From assembly GCA_026415675.1 (NCBI GenBank), contig JAOAGQ010000011.1, positions 1 through 64,000 of the forward strand: DNA of 64,000 nt, given 5' to 3'. Position numbers and translations under genes: made by a program. Shown piece after piece: positions 16,678 through 24,998 of the stretch (its first letter is position 1; each line of letters begins with the position of its first letter). The notes beneath the pieces were generated by a model. That model made no database searches. It was not told where the DNA came from and saw nothing but the letters and a program-made list of their open reading frames with translations. Source of the stretch: Syntrophorhabdaceae bacterium. GTDB taxonomy: Bacteria; Desulfobacterota; Syntrophorhabdia; Syntrophorhabdales; Syntrophorhabdaceae.

Positions 16678-18006
16678 ATGGAAAAAAATAATAAAAAAAC
16701 ACTCTCCCTATTCGATGCCGTAGCGTTGATAGTAGGTATAGTTGTAGGGGTTGGTATCTTCAGGACCCCTTCTCTGGTAGCGGCGAATTCAGAAAGCATC
16801 TACGCCTTTTTTATGTTCTGGATAGCAGGGGGTATAATCTCCTTAATCGGTGCCTTCTGTTATGCCGAGCTTGCTACGGCGTATCCCCACCCAGGAGGGG
16901 ACTATCACTTCATAGGCAGGGCCTTCGGTAAAAAGACGGCCTTTTTATTCGCCTGGTCGAGGATGACGGTAATTCAGACGGGGTCTATCGCTATGCTCGG
17001 TTTTGTCTTTGGAGACTACGCATCCCAGGTGTTAAATCTTGGCGTCTACTCTTCCTCTATTTATGCCCTTGCCAGTACGATCATTTTAACCTTAGTAAAT
17101 ATATTCGGTATTCAAAAGGGTAAGTGGACACAGAATGTATTGACAGGGGTTAAGGTGATCGGCCTCTTGATCATATTTTTTTCGGGTATTCTCGCGAATG
17201 GTGTAACCGATGTTTCGAAAGAGATTGCAAGCAGTAAAGCAGGAACAAGTGCCGGTCTTGCCATGATCTTTGTTCTCCTGACATTCGGAGGATGGAATGA
17301 GGCAGCTTATATCTCCTCCGAGATAACGGATGTAAAGAAAAACATGTCCCGTTCCCTTATATGGAGCATCGCAGCGATAACTCTTATATACGTCTTTATA
17401 AACTTTGTGTTCGTGAAGACGCTGGGACTCTCCAGGATGGGGAGTTCAGATGCCATCGCCTCGGATGTTATGAGACATATCTTCGGAGATAAAGGGGCGG
17501 CCTTTATAAGCGGGATCATCATGATATCAGCCTTGGGGTCAATCAATGCAACGATCATAACGGGCTCAAGAACCAATTACGCCCTCGGTAGAGAATTCGG
17601 TATATTCAGGTTTATGGGACGATGGAATAATAAAACGGAAACCCCGATAAATGCCCTTATTATCCAGGCATTGATAACCATTTTGTTGATTATATTTGGC
17701 GCTATAACGAGAAAAGGGTTTGCAACAACCGTTGAATATACCGCTCCTGTTTTCTGGTTTTTCTTTCTCCTGGGGACCTTATCCCTTATCGTGCTCAGGG
17801 TAAAGGATAAAAAGACACACCGTTATTACAAAGTGCCCTTTTATCCTTATACCCCGATACTCTTTGCCCTTTGTTGCCTCTTTATGTTGAAGGGGAGTAT
17901 AGAGTACACAGGCATAGGGGCCTTAATAGGCATATGTGTACTTCTCCTCGGGATCCCTTTCCTGTTTCTCTCATCTAAAAACTCGAGTTTATCGGAAAAG
18001 GAATAG
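16678..18006 (+). CDS. APC family amino acid permease
   Basis: A 442-residue transporter with about twelve membrane segments. TM1 carries the unwound substrate-binding motif GIVVGVGIFRTPS, and TM2-3 carry GAFCYAELATAYPHPGGDY, both typical of the APC superfamily (LAT/AAT-like branch). Such proteins move amino acids by exchange or with protons. The ATG lies only 18 bases after the dctP terminator and has no clear ribosome site, so expression may depend on read-through or a weak start. It converges with abfD, one base apart. Confidence 0.88.
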   Translation: MEKNNKKTLSLFDAVALIVGIVVGVGIFRTPSLVAANSESIYAFFMFWIAGGIISLIGAFCYAELATAYPHPGGDYHFIGRAFGKKTAFLFAWSRMTVIQTGSIAMLGFVFGDYASQVLNLGVYSSSIYALASTIILTLVNIFGIQKGKWTQNVLTGVKVIGLLIIFFSGILANGVTDVSKEIASSKAGTSAGLAMIFVLLTFGGWNEAAYISSEITDVKKNMSRSLIWSIAAITLIYVFINFVFVKTLGLSRMGSSDAIASDVMRHIFGDKGAAFISGIIMISALGSINATIITGSRTNYALGREFGIFRFMGRWNNKTETPINALIIQALITILLIIFGAITRKGFATTVEYTAPVFWFFFLLGTLSLIVLRVKDKKTHRYYKVPFYPYTPILFALCCLFMLKGSIEYTGIGALIGICVLLLGIPFLFLSSKNSSLSEKE

Positions 18007-18007
18007 T

Positions 18008-19441
18008 TTAATCTATTCCTGCAAGGCGTTTTGCCGCCTTCTTTTTGCTTTCAACATCCGTTTCCCTGAATATGGTAACCCTATGGGCTTCAGGGGAACC
18101 ACCTCCGTGGATATCGGATATCGTATCGGCACTCTCTAAGGCCAGCTTCTCAACGAGCCTATACATCTTTATCCTCTTTTCAACAGGTATTCCATCCACG
18201 CCCTTCATATATTTCTTTAAGAGATCCCCTATCTCGGGGTTTTCAAAGTCCCTATCCGAGGGGAGGTCCGCCACATATCCACCGCAGATATCTATCATCA
18301 ATCTTATCGCCTCTGCCATCTCCTTTCCTTCGTGGAGTTTTGATGCATTGGCAAGGACGGTATCGATGTAATACGTACCGGAGGGTTGCTTTTTCCCCTC
18401 GTATGAAGAGGCAAGACAACATCCATAGAGGGTTTCGGCTCTGTGTATCATGTCTATGATCTTCTGTTTATGGTGGCTTACCTTTGAGGTACCGTTATAA
18501 TCCATAAGGACAAGGGCCGCCCCTATCATGCAGTCTATCTTTCCCGATTTGCACCCACCGTGGCTCTGGCGATGAAAGGCTGAGAACTTACCGACGAGGT
18601 CCCCGGCAAACTCCGTCTCGCCGCACATAAATACCCTTTCCCAGGGAACGAATACATTATCGAATATCAGAGTAGGGCAGTACTTGGAATAGAGGGTATT
18701 ACCTATGTCACATCCATCGAGTTCTCTCATGTCGAGGGTTGACCTTCCCACAACATGGATCAGACCCTTTGTATCTGAAGGAATCGCAAAGGAGACGGCG
18801 TAATCTTTGTCGTTCTTTGTAAGGGCCCTTGTGGGAATCACAATTATCTCGTGGGATGAGAGGGAGCCTGTCTGGTGGGCCTTTGCACCCCTTACCACTA
18901 TACCATCTTCCCTGCGCTCAACCACATGGAGATACAGATCCTTATCCTGCTGTTCGTGGGGGGCCAAAGAGCGGTCCCCTTTCACGTCTGTGACACCGGC
19001 GTTTGCAGCAAGGTCGTTCTTCTGTACATACTTTAAGAATTCTATGAAGTTCTTGTTGTAATTCGTGCCGTATTTCTGGTCTATATCGTAGGTAACGATC
19101 GCAAGGGCAGAGAGGCAGTCAAGACCGGTACACCTCTGGTGACAGGTACCGACGTAATTGCCCAGTTTTCTGTTTATCTTCACCCTTGCCACAAGGTCCT
19201 CTATACTCGATGGGGGGAGGGTAAACCTGCTTACAGGCTCGTTTATCAGAGGACTTGTTGTTATCAGAAGGTCTTTGAACTCGTCGAGTTGAGCGGCTTC
19301 ATAGGTTGCGGCGGTAGCTTCTATACCGGCCCTGATCCTGGGGTTATCCAGCACATTTGTTAGCCTCTTCCCAAACATGTAAGCTGTAGGGTTTAGGGCC
19401 CTGATAGACTCGATGTACTCCTCTTTTGTTTTTACACCCAT
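18008..19441 (-). CDS. abfD: 4-hydroxybutyryl-CoA dehydratase / vinylacetyl-CoA delta-isomerase
   Basis: A 477-residue member of the AbfD/HpaB flavoprotein family. The true dehydratase converts 4-hydroxybutyryl-CoA to crotonyl-CoA by a ketyl-radical route using FAD and a [4Fe-4S] cluster. All four cluster ligands known from the Clostridium enzyme (C99, C103, H292, C299) have counterparts: CHQRC gives C100 and C104, and HRQSHGGC gives H290 and C297. The HpaB monooxygenases lack them, so dehydratase is the better call. The ATG at 19441 is 10 bases from AGGAGG; a GTG at 19450 is too close to it. It lies 32 bases after the gntR gene and is probably regulated by it. Confidence 0.9.
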   Translation of the reverse strand: MGVKTKEEYIESIRALNPTAYMFGKRLTNVLDNPRIRAGIEATAATYEAAQLDEFKDLLITTSPLINEPVSRFTLPPSSIEDLVARVKINRKLGNYVGTCHQRCTGLDCLSALAIVTYDIDQKYGTNYNKNFIEFLKYVQKNDLAANAGVTDVKGDRSLAPHEQQDKDLYLHVVERREDGIVVRGAKAHQTGSLSSHEIIVIPTRALTKNDKDYAVSFAIPSDTKGLIHVVGRSTLDMRELDGCDIGNTLYSKYCPTLIFDNVFVPWERVFMCGETEFAGDLVGKFSAFHRQSHGGCKSGKIDCMIGAALVLMDYNGTSKVSHHKQKIIDMIHRAETLYGCCLASSYEGKKQPSGTYYIDTVLANASKLHEGKEMAEAIRLMIDICGGYVADLPSDRDFENPEIGDLLKKYMKGVDGIPVEKRIKMYRLVEKLALESADTISDIHGGGSPEAHRVTIFRETDVESKKKAAKRLAGID

Positions 19442-19473
19442 GCTCTTCACGCCTCCTTCTTAAATTTTTTTAG

Positions 19474-20175
19474 TTAAAATATAGGCTTTTCTCTCTCTGC
19501 CAGCACCTTTTTGACGCTGGTCAGCACCTGGATCTTCACGTTGGTGATGTGATTCTTCAAGACGATCATAGCCCTTTCCTGACTTCTTACCGCGATTGCA
19601 TCGTATATTTCCTGATGCGCCTGGTCTGTGGAGGAGACTGAGGATGTGGGGAGATAATCACCACCGTATTTCAAAAATAGCATATCAAAAATGTTGTTTA
19701 ACACCCTTATCTGGGTCTTCTTACCCGAAAGATTTGCCAGGGTGAGGTGAAACTCTTTATTTTTGAACAACCTTTCCCTTAAAAAATACTCCTTTTCCGC
19801 AGCAAGATGGGCGTCAAGGGCTTGTTTTAAGAGGACCAGGCCGTTTTTGTCTATCCTTTCGATCGTCGATGGTATCAGAGATGGTTCAATAAGTTCCCTT
19901 AACTCATAGAGTTCCTCTAACTCATCTAAGCTGAAGGGGGTCATGGCATATCCCCGATTCGGCTCATGGACAACAAACCCCTCAAGCTCCATCCACTTTA
20001 ATGCCTGAATGATGGGGGTAGGGCTTAGTTTTAGTTTATCTACGAGTTCTGTATAATTGAATTTTTGACCTGGTACAAGCTCTTTTGCGTAGAGCATGCG
20101 CCTGATACCCTGATAGGCGATAAGACTACTGTCCTGTTTTATTTTTGTTGATTTAATTTTTGATTTATTTGTCAT
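19474..20175 (-). CDS. GntR family regulator, FCD (FadR-type) subfamily
   Basis: A 233-residue transcription factor. A winged helix-turn-helix at about residues 25-85 (YTELVDKLKLSPTPIIQALKW) is followed by an all-helical FCD ligand domain with the metal-binding His residues in KEFHLT, QAHQEI and KNHITN. FCD regulators usually sense carboxylic acids or acyl-CoAs. It is upstream of abfD on the same strand and divergent from the sucCD-like pair, so it may control both sides through the AT-rich region 20176-20280. Confidence 0.87.
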   Translation of the reverse strand: MTNKSKIKSTKIKQDSSLIAYQGIRRMLYAKELVPGQKFNYTELVDKLKLSPTPIIQALKWMELEGFVVHEPNRGYAMTPFSLDELEELYELRELIEPSLIPSTIERIDKNGLVLLKQALDAHLAAEKEYFLRERLFKNKEFHLTLANLSGKKTQIRVLNNIFDMLFLKYGGDYLPTSSVSSTDQAHQEIYDAIAVRSQERAMIVLKNHITNVKIQVLTSVKKVLAEREKPIF

Positions 20176-20194
20176 ATCAAATTATACATAAAAA

Positions 20195-20217
20195 TCAATT
20201 AAAAATTCAATTAAAAA
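20195..20217. repeat. Tandem 11-bp repeats, candidate regulator site
   Basis: TCAATTAAAAA occurs at 20195-20205 and again at 20207-20217, a 12-base spacing of roughly one helical turn, inside the AT-rich gap between the gntR gene and the divergent sucCD-like genes. Confidence 0.4.
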
Positions 20218-20276
20218 AATAATTTCTATTCAACTTATTTTTTTTATGTAATTAAATCATAATGTTTATTTTTCTA

Positions 20277-20306
20277 TTGACTTTTAAAGAGAACAGACTT
20301 TATACT
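20277..20306 (+). promoter_or_regulatory. Promoter of the sucCD-like operon
   Basis: TTGACT (20277-20282), 18-base spacer and TATACT (20301-20306), 71 bases upstream of the gene start at 20377. Confidence 0.55.
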
Positions 20307-20376
20307 TCAGTGCGCTAAAACTCTTTGTCTGAGTAAGAAGCGGGTCAAAAAAATAGAAAAAGGATAGGGTGCCGCT

Positions 20377-21522
20377 ATGAGACTCCATGAGCACGAGGCA
20401 TTAGATATCTTTGAGCAGATGGGTATTCCCGTTCCGAGGAGGGGTTTAGCCACCACCATGCATGAGGCCTTACACATCGCCGGTGAAATAGGTTATCCTG
20501 TGATACTGAAGGCCCAGGTTCTTGTAGGGGGTAGAGGTTTGGCCGGGGGGATAAAGGTCGCCCATTCCCCCGATGAGTTGAAAGAATTGGCAGAAGGGCT
20601 TTTAACCTCTGAGATAAAGGGCCTTCCCGTAAGGAAGATACTTGTCTGCGAGAAGGTGGAGATCCAAAAGGAATTATACCTCGGTATAACAATCGATGGC
20701 TATTCGGGCAGACCTGTAATCGTTGTGAGCACAGAAGGAGGGGTTCTTATAGAGGAGACCGCGAAGAATGCTCCGGAAAAGATCGCCTCCATCCACATAG
20801 ACCCTTCTTTTGGTTACTATCCTTACAAATCCCGTTCTCTCTTAAGACGCCTCGGACTTGAGCAGAAAATCATCTCTGCCTGGAGCGATGTAATAAGCCA
20901 GCTATATACGATTTCTATCCGTTACGAGGCCTTGATAGCGGAAATCAATCCCCTTGTCGTCTTGCCAAACGGTGGCTTACTTGCTGTAGATGCTGTCCTT
21001 GAAATAGACGATTCCGCCATATCAAGGATACACCTTCCCCTTCCCGACAGATTCGAAAGGATGGAGAATCCCCTGGAAAGAAGGGGAAGAGAGATTGGGG
21101 TAACCTATGTGGACTTAGATGGCGATATAGGACTTATATCTTCCGGGGCAGGGCTCGGTATGGCATCTATGGACATCATAGCGAAAAATATGAGACCTGC
21201 AAATTTTCTTGAGACAGGGGGTGGTATCACAGCGGACCTCCTGTACAGATGCATGGACCTCGTTTTGATGAAGCCAAACATACGGGCAATCTTCATCAAT
21301 GTATACGGTGGGATAAACCCTATCCACGAGGGTGCCAAAGGTGTTGCTCGGTATATAAAAGAGCACAAGGTAAAGATACCTATCGTGGCAAAAGCCCTTG
21401 GGAATAGACAGGAAGAAACCTGGGAAATATTGCGCTCTGCAGGTGTTCATGTTGTGACAGAGACAGCCACAGAAAAGGCCATTGAACGTCTCTATGAACT
21501 CGTTGGCACAAATAGAGAATAA
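20377..21522 (+). CDS. sucC: ADP-forming acyl-CoA synthetase beta subunit, SucC-like
   Basis: A 381-residue ATP-grasp protein of the succinyl-CoA synthetase beta family, which with SucD interconverts acid, CoA and ATP with acyl-CoA, ADP and phosphate. Landmarks are RLHEHEALDIFEQMGIPVP, the ATP-grasp VILKAQVLVGGRGLAGG, the metal site AEINPLVV, and FLETGGGI with NVYGGINPIHEG. The last region normally reads FLDVGGG and NIFGGI, and AVDAVLEIDDSA replaces the usual ALDAKMNFDDNA type, so the protein is divergent and may use an acid other than succinate. It is followed after 18 bases by the alpha subunit. Confidence 0.82.
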   Translation: MRLHEHEALDIFEQMGIPVPRRGLATTMHEALHIAGEIGYPVILKAQVLVGGRGLAGGIKVAHSPDELKELAEGLLTSEIKGLPVRKILVCEKVEIQKELYLGITIDGYSGRPVIVVSTEGGVLIEETAKNAPEKIASIHIDPSFGYYPYKSRSLLRRLGLEQKIISAWSDVISQLYTISIRYEALIAEINPLVVLPNGGLLAVDAVLEIDDSAISRIHLPLPDRFERMENPLERRGREIGVTYVDLDGDIGLISSGAGLGMASMDIIAKNMRPANFLETGGGITADLLYRCMDLVLMKPNIRAIFINVYGGINPIHEGAKGVARYIKEHKVKIPIVAKALGNRQEETWEILRSAGVHVVTETATEKAIERLYELVGTNRE

Positions 21523-21540
21523 TGAAAAAGAGGTCGCAGA

Positions 21541-22413
21541 ATGAGTGTGCTGATAGATGATTCAACCCGTGTTCTTGTACAAGGTATCACCGGCCGTATC
21601 GGAAGTGTCCAGACCCACTGGATGCTCGAATACGGGACGAAGGTTGTTGCAGGGGTAACCCCTGGTAAGGGTGGCACAGAAGTGGAGGGTGTTCCTGTAT
21701 TTAACAGTGTTGAGGAAGCGGTGAAGGAAACAGGGGCTAATGCCTCTGTATTCTTTGTGCCTGCAGCGTTTGTCCTAGATGCCTTTCTTGAAACCGTTGA
21801 TGCAGGGATAAAACTCATCGTCGTTGTGCCGGAACATATACCTGTCAGAGATGTGATAAAGATGAGGCATTATGCCATTGAAAAGGGTGTTTTTGCCATC
21901 GGTCCTACGACCCCCGGGATACTCTCACCCGGAAAGGGAAAGATGGGTATCATGCCGGCCTCCCTTTTTAGACCCGGCAGGGTGGGGATAATATCGAGGA
22001 GTGGCACCCTATCTTATGAATTTGCAGGTATTCTCTCTGAAGTAAATGTGGGTCAAAGTACTGTTGTGGGTATGGGGGCGGATCCTGTAATTTTGAGGAA
22101 TCTCGCCGATATCCTTGAGTTATTTGAAAGAGATAACGATACCGACGGGGTGATTATCGTTGGGGAGGTCGGAGGAGAACAGGAAGAAAAGGCAGCAGGA
22201 TTTATAGCGAGGAGGATGACAAAGCCTGTTGCAGCGTATATCGCCGGTCGCTATTCGCCCCAGGGGAAACGGATGGGTCATGCCGGAGCCATAATCAGAG
22301 GTTCCGCAGGGACGGTGGAGGCAAAACAGGAGGCGCTACGGGCAGCAGGGGTTGAGGTCCTCGATAGCCCCATTCATGCCGCCCAGTGGGCGATAAAACA
22401 TAAGCTAAGATAG
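21541..22413 (+). CDS. sucD: ADP-forming acyl-CoA synthetase alpha subunit, SucD-like
   Basis: A 290-residue alpha subunit with the CoA-binding Rossmann motif LVQGITGRIGSVQT, the phospho-His loop GKRMGHAGAIIRGSAGT (the His is phosphorylated during catalysis) and SRSGTLSYE. The loop that reads GPNCPG in typical SucD is GPTTPG, and GGDP is GADP, both near the CoA and active-site pocket. Together with the divergent beta subunit this suggests altered acid specificity. Proximity to 4-hydroxybutyryl-CoA dehydratase makes 4-hydroxybutyrate a candidate, without proof. Confidence 0.82.
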   Translation: MSVLIDDSTRVLVQGITGRIGSVQTHWMLEYGTKVVAGVTPGKGGTEVEGVPVFNSVEEAVKETGANASVFFVPAAFVLDAFLETVDAGIKLIVVVPEHIPVRDVIKMRHYAIEKGVFAIGPTTPGILSPGKGKMGIMPASLFRPGRVGIISRSGTLSYEFAGILSEVNVGQSTVVGMGADPVILRNLADILELFERDNDTDGVIIVGEVGGEQEEKAAGFIARRMTKPVAAYIAGRYSPQGKRMGHAGAIIRGSAGTVEAKQEALRAAGVEVLDSPIHAAQWAIKHKLR

Positions 22414-22433
22414 CTTTTCAGAACAAAAAAGTA

Positions 22434-22463
22434 TTGAAAAATTTTGATAATAAGGGGTATAAA
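22434..22463 (+). promoter_or_regulatory. Promoter of the HU gene
   Basis: TTGAAA (22434-22439), 18-base spacer and TATAAA (22458-22463), 60 bases before the HU start. Confidence 0.5.
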
Positions 22464-22481
22464 GATATTGCTGGGTGGTTG

Positions 22482-22499
22482 TTATGGAGACGACCATAA
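22482..22499. repeat. Inverted repeat in the HU leader
   Basis: TTATGG (22482-22487) and CCATAA (22494-22499) form a perfect 6-base inverted repeat with a 6-base centre, just after the predicted transcription start. It could be an operator or a small hairpin; nothing more can be said. Confidence 0.35.
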
Positions 22500-22522
22500 A
22501 ATACGTCTAAAGGAGGGGTAGT

Positions 22523-22792
22523 ATGACTAAAGCGGAATTGGTAAGTTTAATGGCTGCTGAAGCAAAGATACCCAAGACTTCAGCAAGCAAGGCCCTTGAT
22601 GCCTTTATTGAAGGCGTGAAAAAGGCAATGAAGAATCAAGAAAAGGTAACGCTTGTGGGTTTTGGTACTTTTTCCGTATCCAAGAGAAAGGCCCGTAAGG
22701 GAAGAAACCCGAGAACAGGAAAAGAGATAAAGATTCCGGCAAGATCCGTTCCCAAATTTACCCCTGGTAAGGCTCTGAAAGAGGCTGTTTAA
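22523..22792 (+). CDS. hup: HU family DNA-binding protein
   Basis: An 89-residue histone-like protein that bends and compacts DNA as a dimer. The N-terminal helical body begins MTKAELVSLMAAEAK. The DNA-gripping arm carries the family signature GFGTFSVSKRKARKGRNPRTG with the expected basic residues and the NP that intercalates. An AGGAGGGG ribosome site precedes the ATG. It has its own promoter and terminator and is monocistronic. Confidence 0.95.
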   Translation: MTKAELVSLMAAEAKIPKTSASKALDAFIEGVKKAMKNQEKVTLVGFGTFSVSKRKARKGRNPRTGKEIKIPARSVPKFTPGKALKEAV

Positions 22793-22819
22793 TTAAGTAA
22801 TAATCGGTTATGCTCCTTG

Positions 22820-22850
22820 ATGCCCCTTTTTTTAAGGGGCATTTGTTTTA
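22820..22850. terminator. Terminator between HU and hemC, probably bidirectional
   Basis: A stem of ATGCCCCTT and AAGGGGCAT (22820-22842) is followed by TTTGTTTTATT on the plus strand. The minus-strand side overlaps the hemC stop codon, so it likely ends both convergent transcripts. Confidence 0.85.
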
Positions 22851-23731
22851 TTAAGGGCTTTCAAGGCGTTTTCTATAAGCTCTTTTTCCTTATCGATAGA
22901 ACCCTCTAACCTCTTCTTAATTAAAAGCCCCCCTTTCTCCCCTCCCAGGGCAAGGTACAACTCTATTTTACTGTTTTTAATGGAAGCGTTTATCCCCAGG
23001 GGGATCTGGCACCCCCCTCCTATTCCAGATTGGATGGCCCTCTCTAACGTGACCTCCATGAAAGTCCTTTCATGGTTTATAGGCCTTACAATCTCTAAAG
23101 CCCCTGTATCCTTTCTCGTCTCTATCCCCACAGCCCCCTGACCTGAAGGGGGTACCATCACATCTAAGGGGAGGATCTCCTTGATCCTCTCTTCAAAGCC
23201 CATCCTTTTAACCCCCGCGTAGGCGAGGATAATACCGTCCAGTTTTAGATGGGAGAGTTTTTTTATCCTCGTATCCACATTTCCCCTAAGATCTACAACA
23301 CGGATGTCTTTGAGGTAGTGAAGAATCTGGGATCTTCTCCTTGTACTGCTCGTTCCTATGGTTCCATCGGGTCTTACATCTGATAAACGGTCGTACCTGT
23401 CAGATATAAAGACATCCCTCGGGTCTTCCCTTTCGAGCATGGCAGCGATTGTCAGTTCGTCTTTAATCTCTGTGGGCAGGTCTTTCATGCTATGGACCGC
23501 CATATCTATCTCCCCTTTCAAAAGGGCCTCTTCAATCTCCTTAACAAAAAGGCCTTTCCCTCCAATGAGAGGTAGGGGTTTATCCCATATAGTATCTCCT
23601 GTTGTTTTTATGATTTTTATTCCAAAATCATGGTCGGGATAAAGAGATTTTAGCCTGTTTATGGTGATTTCGGTCTGTTTTAAGGCGAGCTTACTCCCCC
23701 TGCTTCCTATTATCCAACTTCTCTTCATCAT
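22832..23731 (-). CDS. hemC: Hydroxymethylbilane synthase (porphobilinogen deaminase)
   Basis: About 299 residues. The enzyme joins four porphobilinogens into hydroxymethylbilane. Recognisable parts are IGSRGSKLALKQTE at the N-terminus, SMKDLPTE with an active-site Asp/Lys region, TSSTRRRSQ, and GGGCQIPLG whose Cys anchors the dipyrromethane cofactor. The frame opens at a TTG (23740), but paired ATGs at 23731 and 23728 follow a GGGGAAG ribosome site. The 5' end overlaps the end of hemA by about 40 bases. It is the last gene of the haem/sirohaem cluster. Confidence 0.93.
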   Translation of the reverse strand: MMKRSWIIGSRGSKLALKQTEITINRLKSLYPDHDFGIKIIKTTGDTIWDKPLPLIGGKGLFVKEIEEALLKGEIDMAVHSMKDLPTEIKDELTIAAMLEREDPRDVFISDRYDRLSDVRPDGTIGTSSTRRRSQILHYLKDIRVVDLRGNVDTRIKKLSHLKLDGIILAYAGVKRMGFEERIKEILPLDVMVPPSGQGAVGIETRKDTGALEIVRPINHERTFMEVTLERAIQSGIGGGCQIPLGINASIKNSKIELYLALGGEKGGLLIKKRLEGSIDKEKELIENALKALNKTNAP

Positions 23732-24989
23732 CTTCCCCAAATCTAAAGATTTTTTTCATCGTCTCGAGAACGGCAGGATTTCCATTTTCCTTTATCATGG
23801 CAATGTATGGATGGATAAGTTTGTTGACTATACCTCGGGTCAGTATGTCTATAGTTTTCAGTGTATCATCGTCCACATTCTTCAACTTCACAATATACTT
23901 TTTTAGTTCGTTCTCCCTCGTTGCCTCAAATTTCTCTACAATATGAGATATAAGGGGCGCCACGTCCACCTGGTTTATGGCTCTCGATAGTTTTTCTACC
24001 TCTTCTTCTATGATTTTCTTTGCCTTTTCCGCCTCTTTCATCCTGTCCGAGAGATGCTTCTGGGAGAGATCTTTTAGGTCATCGATATCGTATAGATAGA
24101 CATTCTCGATATTGTTTACATCAGGTTCTATGTCCCTCGGTACCGCTATGTCTATTAAAAATAGGGGTTTGTTCTTCCTCTTTTTCATTACGGTGGTGAT
24201 AAGGGGCTTATCTATAATAGGCCTACTCGCCCCTGTGGAGGAGAGGACCATATCTACCTCTGTTAAAAGCAGAGGGATATCTTCAAAGGGGTAGGGGGTT
24301 CCTATGATCTCCTCTGCAAGCCTCTTTGCGTTTGCAAAGGTCCTGTTTGTGACAGAAATATCTGCGATACCCTCTTTCTGAAAATGCCTCAAGGCGATCT
24401 CACACATCTCCCCGGCCCCTATAACAAGAATCTTCTTTCTTTTTAAGTCGCCGAAAATCTTTTTAGAGAGTTCAACGGCCATCGAACTTATGGAAACAGG
24501 GTTATAGCCGATCTTTGTCTCTGTTCTTATCCTTTTGGCGACATTAAACGTCTTATGGAAAATCTTATCAAGATAAAATCCTGTACAGTTAAAGGTGGTT
24601 GCGATCCTGTAGGCGTCTTTCACCTGACCTAAAATCTGGGGTTCCCCTATTACCATAGAGTCGAGACCGGATGCGACGAGAAAGAGGTGTCTGAAGACCT
24701 CCTTATCTTCAAGGGTATACGTATAATTGCTTAGGTATTCAGGCCTTATCTTAAAACGGTTACAGAATACCCTATAGAGGCTCTCCATCGCCTTTTCCCT
24801 GTCATCTGCACATATGTATACCTCCATTCTGTTGCAGGTGTAGAGAAAAACTAATTCCCTTATACAGGTATCTTTTAGCTCTTGAAGAAAGGAAGGGATC
24901 TCCTCTTCAGAGACGTATAGTTTTTCCCTTACTTCGACAGGGGCTGTGGTATGGTTAAAACCGAAGGCTAATAGCTGTATATCGGACAT
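23691..24989 (-). CDS. hemA: Glutamyl-tRNA reductase
   Basis: A 432-residue enzyme that reduces glutamyl-tRNA to glutamate-1-semialdehyde, the first step of the C5 route to tetrapyrroles. The N-terminal catalytic domain has FGFNHTTAPVEVRE and the nucleophile Cys in LYTCNRMEVY. GEPQILGQVKDAY and SMAVELSKK follow, then the NADPH motif VIGAGEMCEIALRHF. The C-terminal dimerisation helices are rich in Glu and Lys. It lies between ccsA and hemC, a common order in anaerobic delta-type bacteria. Confidence 0.95.
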   Translation of the reverse strand: MSDIQLLAFGFNHTTAPVEVREKLYVSEEEIPSFLQELKDTCIRELVFLYTCNRMEVYICADDREKAMESLYRVFCNRFKIRPEYLSNYTYTLEDKEVFRHLFLVASGLDSMVIGEPQILGQVKDAYRIATTFNCTGFYLDKIFHKTFNVAKRIRTETKIGYNPVSISSMAVELSKKIFGDLKRKKILVIGAGEMCEIALRHFQKEGIADISVTNRTFANAKRLAEEIIGTPYPFEDIPLLLTEVDMVLSSTGASRPIIDKPLITTVMKKRKNKPLFLIDIAVPRDIEPDVNNIENVYLYDIDDLKDLSQKHLSDRMKEAEKAKKIIEEEVEKLSRAINQVDVAPLISHIVEKFEATRENELKKYIVKLKNVDDDTLKTIDILTRGIVNKLIHPYIAMIKENGNPAVLETMKKIFRFGEDDEEKLDNRKQGE

Positions 24990-24998
24990 GGCACGACT

